From Amarolinea aalborgensis (GTDB taxonomy: Bacteria > Chloroflexota > Anaerolineae > SSC4 > Amarolineaceae), in the NCBI RefSeq assembly GCF_900491745.1, contig NZ_UETR01000028.1, positions 1 to 39,295 on the forward strand: DNA of 39,295 nucleotides, given 5' to 3'. This document shows, piece after piece, positions 1 to 7,137 of this stretch. Made by a program: the position numbers and the translations under genes. Under the pieces are notes generated by a model that saw only the letters and a list, made by a program, of their open reading frames with translations, had not been told where the DNA came from and did not search any database. Within the stretch, counting starts at the first letter, position 1, and each line of letters begins with the position of its first letter.

Positions 1-1004
1 AACTTACCGACCCGACGCGCCTCAGGGATGGAGCCGGTGGCGACCAAATCCTGGTAAGATACGACTTCGGCGCGGATGAAGCCTTTGGCCAGGTCGGAAT
101 GGATCACGCCCGCGGCCTCAACCGCCGGCGCGCCGCGCCTGACGGTCCAGGCGCGCACCTCATCCTCGCCCACGGTGAAAAAGGACTGCACGCCGAGCAG
201 ATCATAGCTGGCGCGGATCACGCGGTCCAAGCCTGGCTCGCTCAGCCCAAATTCCTCCAGGAAAACGGCTGCATCCGCTACATCCATCTGGGCCAACTCC
301 ATCTCCAATTTACCGCGCAGCTGCAGCAAAACGGCCCTGCTCAGATGAGCGGCGAGCTGCTGCTCTGCTTCTGCGTCATTAGCGTCATCGTTGACATTGA
401 GCACGACCACCATCGGCTTCAGGCTGAGCAGGCCGTAACTACGCAGCAGCCGTTCTTCATCAGCCGTTAAGTCAATGCCGCGCAGAGGTTTTTGATCCTC
501 CAGGTGCGCATACAGCCGCTCCATGAGCGGAAGCTCCATCGGCTGTTCGCTCCGGGTGCGCTCTTTGCGCAGGCGCTCCAGGCGTTTCTCGATCACCGCC
601 ATGTCCGACAAAATCAGCTCGGTCTCCATCGCCTCGTAGTCGCGCCGCGGGTTGACCGTGCCATTCGGGTGCGGCACCGACAGATTGGTGAACGCTCGTA
701 CGACATGCAGCAAGGCGTCATTGCCGCTGAGCTCATTGAGCAAGCGGCCGCTCAATGCGCTGCCCTTATTGCTGCCGCCCTCGATCCCAGCCAAGTCTTT
801 GAACTGCACCTGGGCATAAACGGTTTTGCGCGGCTTATACATGGCGCTCAGCGTATCGACGCGCGCGTCAGGGACACTGACAGCCCCCATGTTGACGTTG
901 AACGTGCCGGCGTGATAGGTGCCTGTTTCGGCCTGTCCACGCGTCAAGGCGTTGAAAATGGTTGTCTTGCCACTGCTTGGTAACCCAATAATGCCGATAT
1001 TCAT
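1..1004 (-). CDS. ychF: Obg-like P-loop ATPase/GTPase YchF, 3'-truncated by the window edge
   Basis: The minus strand is open from an ATG at 1004 to the window edge, giving the first 334 residues; the C-terminal TGS-type end lies outside. The protein starts MNIGIIGLPSSGKTT, so the P-loop is at residues 7-15. A DLAG switch II motif follows near residue 70, and VVLNVNDD sits where YchF/OLA1 proteins carry their altered base-recognition motif instead of NKxD. Members bind ATP more readily than GTP, associate with ribosomes and modulate stress responses; this role is family knowledge, not shown here. The N-terminal G domain is split by a helical insertion around residues 130-200, as in the family. 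The ribosome-binding site is weak. It is divergent from the ABC exporter that starts at 1284. Identification is strong; the nucleotide preference of this copy is unknown. Confidence 0.9.
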   Translation of the reverse strand, partial: MNIGIIGLPSSGKTTIFNALTRGQAETGTYHAGTFNVNMGAVSVPDARVDTLSAMYKPRKTVYAQVQFKDLAGIEGGSNKGSALSGRLLNELSGNDALLHVVRAFTNLSVPHPNGTVNPRRDYEAMETELILSDMAVIEKRLERLRKERTRSEQPMELPLMERLYAHLEDQKPLRGIDLTADEERLLRSYGLLSLKPMVVVLNVNDDANDAEAEQQLAAHLSRAVLLQLRGKLEMELAQMDVADAAVFLEEFGLSEPGLDRVIRASYDLLGVQSFFTVGEDEVRAWTVRRGAPAVEAAGVIHSDLAKGFIRAEVVSYQDLVATGSIPEARRVGK

Positions 1005-1189
1005 CGTGTAAGCGTCTCGTCGTGATTTTTATGTCTTAGGGCAGCGGGTGCGTACTGCGCCTCTTTCCTTGACCGGAAGGGACCTGGCTTTTCCCGCTTG
1101 CCGCCTGTGTGTGCGATTTCGCACGTAGTGTAACTGAGTTTAACACAACTTGCACATTCGCCCAAAGACTCAACCCAAGTGCAGGGGCT

Positions 1190-1217
1190 TTGACAGGCTT
1201 CCCGATACCAGTATACT
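1190..1217 (+). promoter_or_regulatory. sigma70-type promoter of the ABC exporter
   Basis: TTGACA at 1190-1195 and TATACT at 1212-1217 are separated by 16 bases. Transcription would begin near 1224, about 60 bases before the TTG start of the ABC ATPase gene. Predicted from sequence only. Confidence 0.6.
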
Positions 1218-1283
1218 TGGGCCTGTGTAGCGCCCGCCAACCGGCAGACGCTGCCTAGACACGCACCTCCGGGAGAATACCAT

Positions 1284-2279
1284 TTGACCCTGGCGATTGA
1301 AATACACAATCTGAGTAAACGCTATCCAGAGACCAACCGCATGTGGCGCTGGCTGCGCCAGCGTTCCACTGTAATGCCGGAAGCCGTCAGTCACATCAAC
1401 CTGGATGTCCAGGAAGGCGAGTTGTTTGGCCTGCTTGGCCCCAATGGCGCCGGCAAGACCACCCTGGTCAAGCTGCTTTGCACGCTCATTTTGCCCACGA
1501 GCGGCAGCGCCCGCGTGGGCGGCTTTGACCTGGCGCAGTCTGATCGTGTGCGCGATCAGGTGGGCATGTCCACTGGCGATGAGCGCAGTTTTTACTGGCG
1601 CCTCAGCGGCCGCCAGAACCTGGAATTCTTTGCCGCGTTGTGCAACCTGCCCCGCCATCAAATTGCCCCGCGCGTCACCGAAGTGCTGGCGCAGTTGGGG
1701 TTGAGTGCGGTGGGCGATGCTTCGTTTCAGACCTATTCCAGCGGCATGCGCCAGCGATTGAGTATTGCCCGCGCCATTCTGCACCGCCCGCGCATTTTGT
1801 TCCTGGATGAGCCAACCCGCAGCCTGGACCCGAATTCCACGCGCCAACTGCACACCCTCATTCAGGATGAATTGCAGGCGCACGAGGGCATGACCATCTT
1901 TCTGACGACCCATCGTCTGGACGAAGCGGCCAAGCTGTGCCAGCGCGTGGGGATCATGCACAAGGGACGTCTGCAAGCCGTCGGCACCTTGCCCGACCTG
2001 CGCGAATCGCTGCAAGCGCGTCATCGCTATCATCTCGCCGTGGCCGATCTAACGCCCGCGCAGGTGGACCGTTTGAGCGAGCAAACGCCTACCCTGCGCC
2101 AGGAAGCCTTCGACGATGGCGTGGTGAACCTGGTGCTCACTGCGGCCGACGATTATCTTCTTTCAGATGCCATCACGCGCATCGTCACGGCGGGTGGGCG
2201 TATCCGGGCCGTGCAGCACGAAGAAGTCTCACTCGAAGAATTGTTCGTCACACTGACACAGGAACAAACCCATGAATAA
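1284..2279 (+). CDS. ABC-2 type exporter, ATP-binding protein
   Basis: This 331-residue cytoplasmic ATPase would power the membrane protein encoded directly downstream. Motifs in order: Walker A GPNGAGKTT at residues 52-60, signature YSSGMRQRLS at 151-160, Walker B ILFLDEP at 171-177, D-loop SLDP at 180-183 and the switch His in TTH at 208-210. The Q-loop region reads GDERSFYWRLSGRQNL; an acidic residue in place of Gln is common in this DrrA/NatA-like subgroup. The first codon is TTG at 1284, chosen because GGGAG lies 8 bases upstream and the NatA-type N-terminus begins there. The last 8 bases overlap the permease start, indicating translational coupling. The substrate (lipid, polysaccharide, peptide or drug) cannot be read from the sequence. 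Confidence 0.93.
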   Translation: MTLAIEIHNLSKRYPETNRMWRWLRQRSTVMPEAVSHINLDVQEGELFGLLGPNGAGKTTLVKLLCTLILPTSGSARVGGFDLAQSDRVRDQVGMSTGDERSFYWRLSGRQNLEFFAALCNLPRHQIAPRVTEVLAQLGLSAVGDASFQTYSSGMRQRLSIARAILHRPRILFLDEPTRSLDPNSTRQLHTLIQDELQAHEGMTIFLTTHRLDEAAKLCQRVGIMHKGRLQAVGTLPDLRESLQARHRYHLAVADLTPAQVDRLSEQTPTLRQEAFDDGVVNLVLTAADDYLLSDAITRIVTAGGRIRAVQHEEVSLEELFVTLTQEQTHE

Positions 2280-3120
2280 CCTGGCTCTGCGTTTACCGCC
2301 CGCGATTGGACAGCGTTTGGGCAAGGCTGGCTGGTTTCTACACCGGGATTATACCATTGAACTGAGCTACAAGCTGGCCTTCTTGCTGCAATTGGTCGGC
2401 ATCTTTCTCAATGTCTTCATGTTCTATTTTCTAGCTCGCCTGGTGGACGGCGGAAACCAGCCGTCGTTGGCTGCGTACAACGGCGATTATTTCGCCTTCG
2501 TCCTGATCGGCGTTGCTTTCAGCCTCTATTTCACGGTTGCCATCTCTGGTTTCGCCAAAAACCTACGCGATGCGCAGATCACCGGCACCCTGGAGGCGAT
2601 GCTGCTCACCCCCACAGACCTGCCCACGATCATTATCTCCTCTTGTTTGTGGGACTATTTGTTCACCACGCTGCGTGTGTTGATCTATCTCCTGCTTGGC
2701 ATGTTTGTCTTCGGCGCTAATTTGGGCAATGGCAACTATCTCGGCGCGCTGGTTGTGTTGATATTGACCATTGTGGCTTTCAGCGGCCTCGGCATCATGG
2801 CCGCCAGTTTCATCATGGTCACAAAGCGCGGCGACCCGGTGACCACGCTGGTCGGCGGAATCGGCCTTTTGCTGGGCGGCGTTTACTACCCGGTCGAACT
2901 GCTGCCATCGTGGCTGCAATTCTGCGCCGCGCTTATCCCAGTCACCTACGCGCTGCGCGCCATGCGCCATGCGCTGCTCAACAACGCATCCTGGTCTGTC
3001 CTGCTGCCTGACATTGGCGCGTTGGTCGTTTTCTGTGTGATCTTGGTGCCGCTCAGCCTCTTCACCTTCAAGCAAGCCGTGCGGTGGGCTAAGACTGACG
3101 GCAGCCTGGCGCATTATTAG
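2272..3120 (+). CDS. ABC-2 type exporter, permease
   Basis: The 282-residue product is an integral membrane protein with about six hydrophobic segments (near residues 32-58, 70-92, 115-147, 155-180, 188-220 and 245-268), the layout of ABC-2 permeases. A loop with the sequence GTLEAMLLTP precedes the central segments; a similar G-x-LE-x-LL-x-TP coupling motif recurs in the family. The ATG at 2272 overlaps the end of the ATPase gene by 8 bases, so the two form one exporter, probably a dimer of each subunit. The next gene downstream is convergent, 68 bases away. The substrate is unknown. Proximity to the secreted peptidase locus is suggestive but does not show a link. Confidence 0.9.
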   Translation: MNNLALRLPPAIGQRLGKAGWFLHRDYTIELSYKLAFLLQLVGIFLNVFMFYFLARLVDGGNQPSLAAYNGDYFAFVLIGVAFSLYFTVAISGFAKNLRDAQITGTLEAMLLTPTDLPTIIISSCLWDYLFTTLRVLIYLLLGMFVFGANLGNGNYLGALVVLILTIVAFSGLGIMAASFIMVTKRGDPVTTLVGGIGLLLGGVYYPVELLPSWLQFCAALIPVTYALRAMRHALLNNASWSVLLPDIGALVVFCVILVPLSLFTFKQAVRWAKTDGSLAHY

Positions 3121-3188
3121 CAGCCCGCGGCGCCGACGCTCCCCAGTCCATGCGTCGAATTTGGGCAGCGCGGCTGCGATCTGCTGCC

Positions 3189-5387
3189 TTACTGGCTTGC
3201 CGTCTCTGTCGCCGACTTCACCAGGTGCAGCGCCGGGTCTCCCAACAGGTTGAACGTCTCCATCACGTCGCGATAGGCTTTGCCGTTGTCAGGCATAGAT
3301 TGCTTGGCGCGCATCATCGCTTCGCCCACGGTGGCGCCCTCCACGGTAAGCAGTTCGCGGTAGAAGGCATCCGCCAGCGGCTCTTGTTGAGACGTCACCG
3401 ATTCACTCGTGGGAACCAACGCCGCCACAATGCCCTTGTCTGGCGCGCGCAGCAGCACTTCGCCCAGCGAATCCGCGGTCGGGTGATGGAAAAAGCCGGT
3501 CAGGCAGGTCATCGTGACCAGCAGGGGCAAGCGCCCGCCGCTGCTGGTCAGCTTCGCCATGTCCGCGCCCTGCAGCACCTTCTCCGCTCCCCAGACATCC
3601 AGACTGCCGTGCCCCACGTAGTTGACCAGACTGACGCCTTCGTTGAAGGCGTTGAGCACCGCGGCATGGGCGTCCGGTGTTTGCCCAATGTACACTTTGT
3701 CAATGGTGTAGGTTTTGGACAGATAATCGGTGGCCAGTGTGTCCGACATCTGCGCAAAAGCGGCGTCATCATCATCGGCCACAAGCAGCACGCGGCGACG
3801 CCAATCGCCGCTTGGGGGCGCTTTTTCATACGCCAGGGTTTTCTTCACCATCGCTTGCAGTTGTTCCAGGTTTTGCGCAGGCAGACGACCAATCGCCATG
3901 CTGGGCCGATAGTCGTCCACACCGCCGAAACTGACAAGCCAGTTATCGCTGGCAGTCTCTCCCACATAGGTCGTGTCCAGGAGATAGGTGGGGAGCCAAT
4001 TCTTGAACTTGCCGTTGAGGCGATCGCGGTAATCGTAGCTGGCATCGCCCACCAAGAGCACGAAGCGCGGCGCGGGCGCCGGCCAGCGGCCATAGGCGTC
4101 GCGCAAGAAATCACGAATTGCGATCGGGCTAGGGCGGCCATTGCCGAAGCTGTCAAAAACATCGTCGCGGTTGGCAACGAGCACGCGCAGACCATCGGCC
4201 TGCCGCTGCTCAACCAGGGGCTGGATGCCGGCGGCAAACTCGGCTGGCGTGATGATGATGTAATCCGCGCCAGCCGCTTCCTGCCGCAGGTCCTTGCCTT
4301 GCCACGGCGTCACCGCGGCTGGCGTCAGCGTGCGCGCCGGCGCTACGGCCAGATAACGCCGGCTGCCGCTTGCGCCGCCATCATGAAAACGCAGCGCAAA
4401 GCCGTCCTCGTTCTTCGCCGTGGTGAACCCCGTGAGCAGCGTAGGCGTCAGCGGCTCGCTCACATCCCACAGCAGCAGGTTATCGGTGGTGAATCCGGTC
4501 AGCTTGAAGTCCGCCTGGCCAGCCTCAGCCTGCCAGGCAACCTGGTCGCCTACGACGGTCAGCTTGCGCAGGTAGCTGATTTCCACCCAATCGAGCACGG
4601 CGCTGTCCACGACGGCGCCCGTATCGCCGGGCGCGGCAATGGTCACCGTATTGGCGCCTTCGCGCAGCAGGCCAGTGCTCAGGGTCGCGCTGATGACGTG
4701 GCGGCCCGCGCCATCCCACGCTTCATCAGCGACCTGCTGATCGTTCAGCAGCAGGCGCACATGGTGATCGGGGTTGTCGTTGGTTTGCGTGCTTGCCCAC
4801 AGCGCCACGCGCAGTGTACTGGAAATGTCCACCATCTGCTCGATGTTGATCGCCACTGTCGCCGTGATGGGCGCGCGCAGTTGCTGCCACTGCCAGTGTT
4901 CGCCGGCGGGCGGGCCTTTGGGCACATAGATCCGATCCTCTTCCGCGCGCACGGTGACAACGGTCGCCGCGACAGGCGTCGCCGCCATCGCGCTCACTGC
5001 CCGTGAGGTCAACTGCGGGCCGCTGGGTTTATCAGTATCCGCCGATTGCACGCGCAGCCAGTAGATCTCATAGTCGGCATAATCATCTGTCAGCCCTTGC
5101 CCGTAAAAAAAGAGCGCTTTGTCGGCGTCTTCGCCGAGCATGGTGAAAGGCACCGCGGCGTTGTTCCGGGTAAGGGCCAGGCGATCCGCCGTGAAATCCT
5201 CAGCGGCCAGGCCAGGAAGCTGTGCGCGAGTCAACCGGTACGCGCCGTTACGTTCGATGCGAATCTTGTACACGCCTGTGCCCACGGCTGGCGGAGACGG
5301 CTGATTGCAGGCCGCCAGCAGAACGGCGGCCGCCAGCGCCAGCATCAGGCTCAGCAGGCGTCTTCTGAACGGTGTGTGAACTGTCAT
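3189..5387 (-). CDS. C25 (gingipain-type) cysteine peptidase, lipoprotein form
   Basis: The 732-residue product begins with a lipoprotein signal: positive residues 8-10, a hydrophobic stretch and lipobox LLAAC with Cys27, so it should be anchored on the outer face of the membrane. Residues about 400-720 match the C25 caspase-like fold: FVLLVGDASYDY, the SMAIGRLPA segment, catalytic His593 in NYVGHGS and catalytic Cys628 in TMTCLTG. The part before it is predicted beta-sandwich. C25 enzymes cleave proteins outside the cell, gingipains after Arg or Lys; specificity here is unknown. There is no Por-type C-terminal sorting domain. I chose the ATG at 5387, not an upstream start, because the lipoprotein signal begins there and its ATGA overlaps the stop of the preceding stalk gene. 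It is the last gene of the minus-strand secretion locus. Confidence 0.85.
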   Translation of the reverse strand: MTVHTPFRRRLLSLMLALAAAVLLAACNQPSPPAVGTGVYKIRIERNGAYRLTRAQLPGLAAEDFTADRLALTRNNAAVPFTMLGEDADKALFFYGQGLTDDYADYEIYWLRVQSADTDKPSGPQLTSRAVSAMAATPVAATVVTVRAEEDRIYVPKGPPAGEHWQWQQLRAPITATVAINIEQMVDISSTLRVALWASTQTNDNPDHHVRLLLNDQQVADEAWDGAGRHVISATLSTGLLREGANTVTIAAPGDTGAVVDSAVLDWVEISYLRKLTVVGDQVAWQAEAGQADFKLTGFTTDNLLLWDVSEPLTPTLLTGFTTAKNEDGFALRFHDGGASGSRRYLAVAPARTLTPAAVTPWQGKDLRQEAAGADYIIITPAEFAAGIQPLVEQRQADGLRVLVANRDDVFDSFGNGRPSPIAIRDFLRDAYGRWPAPAPRFVLLVGDASYDYRDRLNGKFKNWLPTYLLDTTYVGETASDNWLVSFGGVDDYRPSMAIGRLPAQNLEQLQAMVKKTLAYEKAPPSGDWRRRVLLVADDDDAAFAQMSDTLATDYLSKTYTIDKVYIGQTPDAHAAVLNAFNEGVSLVNYVGHGSLDVWGAEKVLQGADMAKLTSSGGRLPLLVTMTCLTGFFHHPTADSLGEVLLRAPDKGIVAALVPTSESVTSQQEPLADAFYRELLTVEGATVGEAMMRAKQSMPDNGKAYRDVMETFNLLGDPALHLVKSATETASQ

Positions 5388-6520
5388 GACGATGGATCGT
5401 TCTTGCTGCCGCTCTGTCGGCGCCAAAGGACAAAGCCCAGGATTCCCAGGAGGCCGGCCCCCACAACAGCGCCGCCTCCCAGGCACAAGAGCAATCCGGT
5501 GGCGGCTGTGTTGCGCGCCCCGCCGTTCGCACCCGGTGTGGCGGTGGCGTCAGGGCGCACGCGGGGAGCTAACCGCGTGGGCGTGCCAGACAGCGGCGCT
5601 TCGGCCGTTCCACCGACAGGCGCGGCCGTGGGCGTTTCGCTGGGCAGGGTGGCCGTCGCGGAGATTGTCTCCGTCGGGGTGAGCGTTGGCGTCGCTTGAT
5701 CGGGCAAGAACGTGGCGGTCGGCGTGGCGGTGATGCCAGGCGCCGGAGTCAGCGTCGCAACAGCCGTCGGCGATGCGGCCGCGGCTGTGGGCGTGACTCG
5801 CACGGGCGTGTTGGTGGCCGGAACCGCTGGCGTGGTCGGTATGGCCGTCGGTGGGATGGGTGTGTTGGTGGGCGGCGGGATTGGCGTATTCGTCGGCGGC
5901 GTCGTTGGCGTATTGGTCGCCGCGGCGGTTGTGGGCGTGTTCGTCACGGCTTGCGTGGGGATACGTGTGGCCGTCACGGTGGCGGTTGGCGTGGGTGTGG
6001 CCGTGAACTCCGATGTCGGCGTTAGCGTCGGCGTGGGGGTGCTGGTCGCATCGGGCGGCACGGTGGGGGTCGCCGTGGGTGTGCCCTGGAAATAGGTGGG
6101 ATCCGTGGTCCGATGGAAAATCGGCTGACCGTTGGCGTTGAACTCAGCCAGCCAATAGTAATACGCAGTGCCGGGGGTTAGACCTGGCTGGTCATCGGTG
6201 CACGTGTAGGTTGCGCCGCTGATGCCGCTGCCCTGCGGCGGCCGCGTGCAGACAGTGACAGACGGCTGCGCCTCCTGTGGCGATGTGTTGCGGTACAAGA
6301 TAAAGTTGTAGATATCGTTTTCGGTCTCTGTGACCCAAGTGACAACGATGGTGTTGCCCTGGGTTTGGGCCGTGAATGATGACAGGGTGACGCTGGATGG
6401 CTCAGCCGCGAAGGCTGGAGCAGCCGCAAAAACGATGACCACACACAGCAGCCCGAACAAGGACCAGAACGCCATTGGCGTGCGTTGGTTTGCCGCAGAT
6501 CTGAGAAGGCGGTGATTCAT
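5384..6520 (-). CDS. Secreted FN3-like protein on a Thr/Pro-rich stalk with C-terminal membrane anchor
   Basis: The 378-residue protein has a signal peptide (hydrophobic residues about 17-38, ending AFAAEP), one fibronectin-III-like domain (about 40-145, with VTWVTETENDIYNF and YYYWLAEFNANG), then roughly 190 residues of TPT, TNTP and PPTNTP repeats, and a C-terminal transmembrane helix (about 345-366) followed by WRRQSGSK. This is the build of a surface-displayed domain held away from the membrane by an extended, probably O-glycosylated stalk. Similar Thr/Pro stalks are frequent in Chloroflexota; the glycosylation is inferred. The gene lies 29 bases after the signal-peptidase-like gene and its TGA overlaps the ATG of the C25 lipoprotein gene. 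The binding partner is unknown. The low-complexity DNA creates long false reading frames on the other strand. Confidence 0.8.
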   Translation of the reverse strand: MNHRLLRSAANQRTPMAFWSLFGLLCVVIVFAAAPAFAAEPSSVTLSSFTAQTQGNTIVVTWVTETENDIYNFILYRNTSPQEAQPSVTVCTRPPQGSGISGATYTCTDDQPGLTPGTAYYYWLAEFNANGQPIFHRTTDPTYFQGTPTATPTVPPDATSTPTPTLTPTSEFTATPTPTATVTATRIPTQAVTNTPTTAAATNTPTTPPTNTPIPPPTNTPIPPTAIPTTPAVPATNTPVRVTPTAAAASPTAVATLTPAPGITATPTATFLPDQATPTLTPTETISATATLPSETPTAAPVGGTAEAPLSGTPTRLAPRVRPDATATPGANGGARNTAATGLLLCLGGGAVVGAGLLGILGFVLWRRQSGSKNDPSS

Positions 6521-6549
6521 AACGGTAAATTAGACCTCAACAAAGATGT

Positions 6550-7113
6550 TTATGACCTTCGCGCAAATAAATGCACAACAATCCGCCCTGGCGCAGCCAG
6601 TAGGCGGCGCAACCAGGATCCCAAAGGGGTTGACCTGGCGCCGAAGATGCGACGACGCAGGCGCTCGCCTCGGGTAAGCAGCGCAACTTCGATGTGCGAT
6701 AGATGTCCGACCACCCGGTTGAACAACGGCCAGTAACCGGTGGTCAGGCTGACCTGGCGACCGCCAGGCTTGTACACGGCCACCACGCGGCCGATGAGTT
6801 GGCTGGCGTCCCACGGGTGATCGCGCAGGGGCGAGCGGTCGCCGCGCGTTTGCAGACGCCAGGTTCCTGGCGCGGGCGCGGGCGGGGATAGCAGCCGATG
6901 CGTGTAGAAATGGCCGTTCTCGTCGAACAAGAGAATGTCGCCGACGTGCAGGTCGGTGGGCCTGGCAGCCTGCAGCTCGACCTCGTCGCCGATTTCGATC
7001 AACGGCGCCATACATTCGCCCACGACCTCGAAGCGCAGTTGACCATCGTGAGCCAGATGATCGCGCAGCAGGTCGAGCGCGAGTTCGCGCCTACGTTCGG
7101 GATCTGAGGTCAT
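6550..7113 (-). CDS. S24/S26 signal-peptidase-like protein with Cys at the nucleophile position
   Basis: The 187-residue product has the S26/S24 pattern: VVGECMAPLIEIGDEVEL at residues 30-47, which aligns with the usual G-x-S-M-x-P-x-I-x-x-G-D box, then VGDILLF at 57-63 and THRLL at 71-75. The nucleophilic Ser is replaced by Cys34. The His at 72 sits where Sec11/SipW-type enzymes have a catalytic His instead of Lys. There is no obvious N-terminal membrane helix, but the C-terminal part (RRLLAAPGRIVVHLF) is amphipathic or hydrophobic. It lies 24 bases after a C25 peptidase gene and 29 before the stalk gene, in the same operon, with AAGGATGG upstream of the ATG. It could be a Cys-dependent peptidase or an inactive relative. 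Related proteins occur beside PqqD and HPr-kinase-like genes, which here are encoded divergently. Confidence 0.72.
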   Translation of the reverse strand: MTSDPERRRELALDLLRDHLAHDGQLRFEVVGECMAPLIEIGDEVELQAARPTDLHVGDILLFDENGHFYTHRLLSPPAPAPGTWRLQTRGDRSPLRDHPWDASQLIGRVVAVYKPGGRQVSLTTGYWPLFNRVVGHLSHIEVALLTRGERLRRRIFGARSTPLGSWLRRLLAAPGRIVVHLFARRS

Positions 7114-7137
7114 ATTGGAATCGCCATCCTTTTTTGC

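Noticed and set aside
3150..5006. A 618-codon plus-strand frame opposite the first C25 peptidase gene
   Set aside because: It is a shadow of the GC-rich minus-strand gene, which has a lipoprotein signal, catalytic motifs and coupled upstream gene; the plus product is His/Arg/Gln-rich with no domain.
5684..6110. Thr/Pro-codon tandem repeats as a possible CRISPR or satellite array
   Set aside because: The repeats are in frame, irregular in length and encode the Thr/Pro stalk of a secreted protein; there are no spacers.
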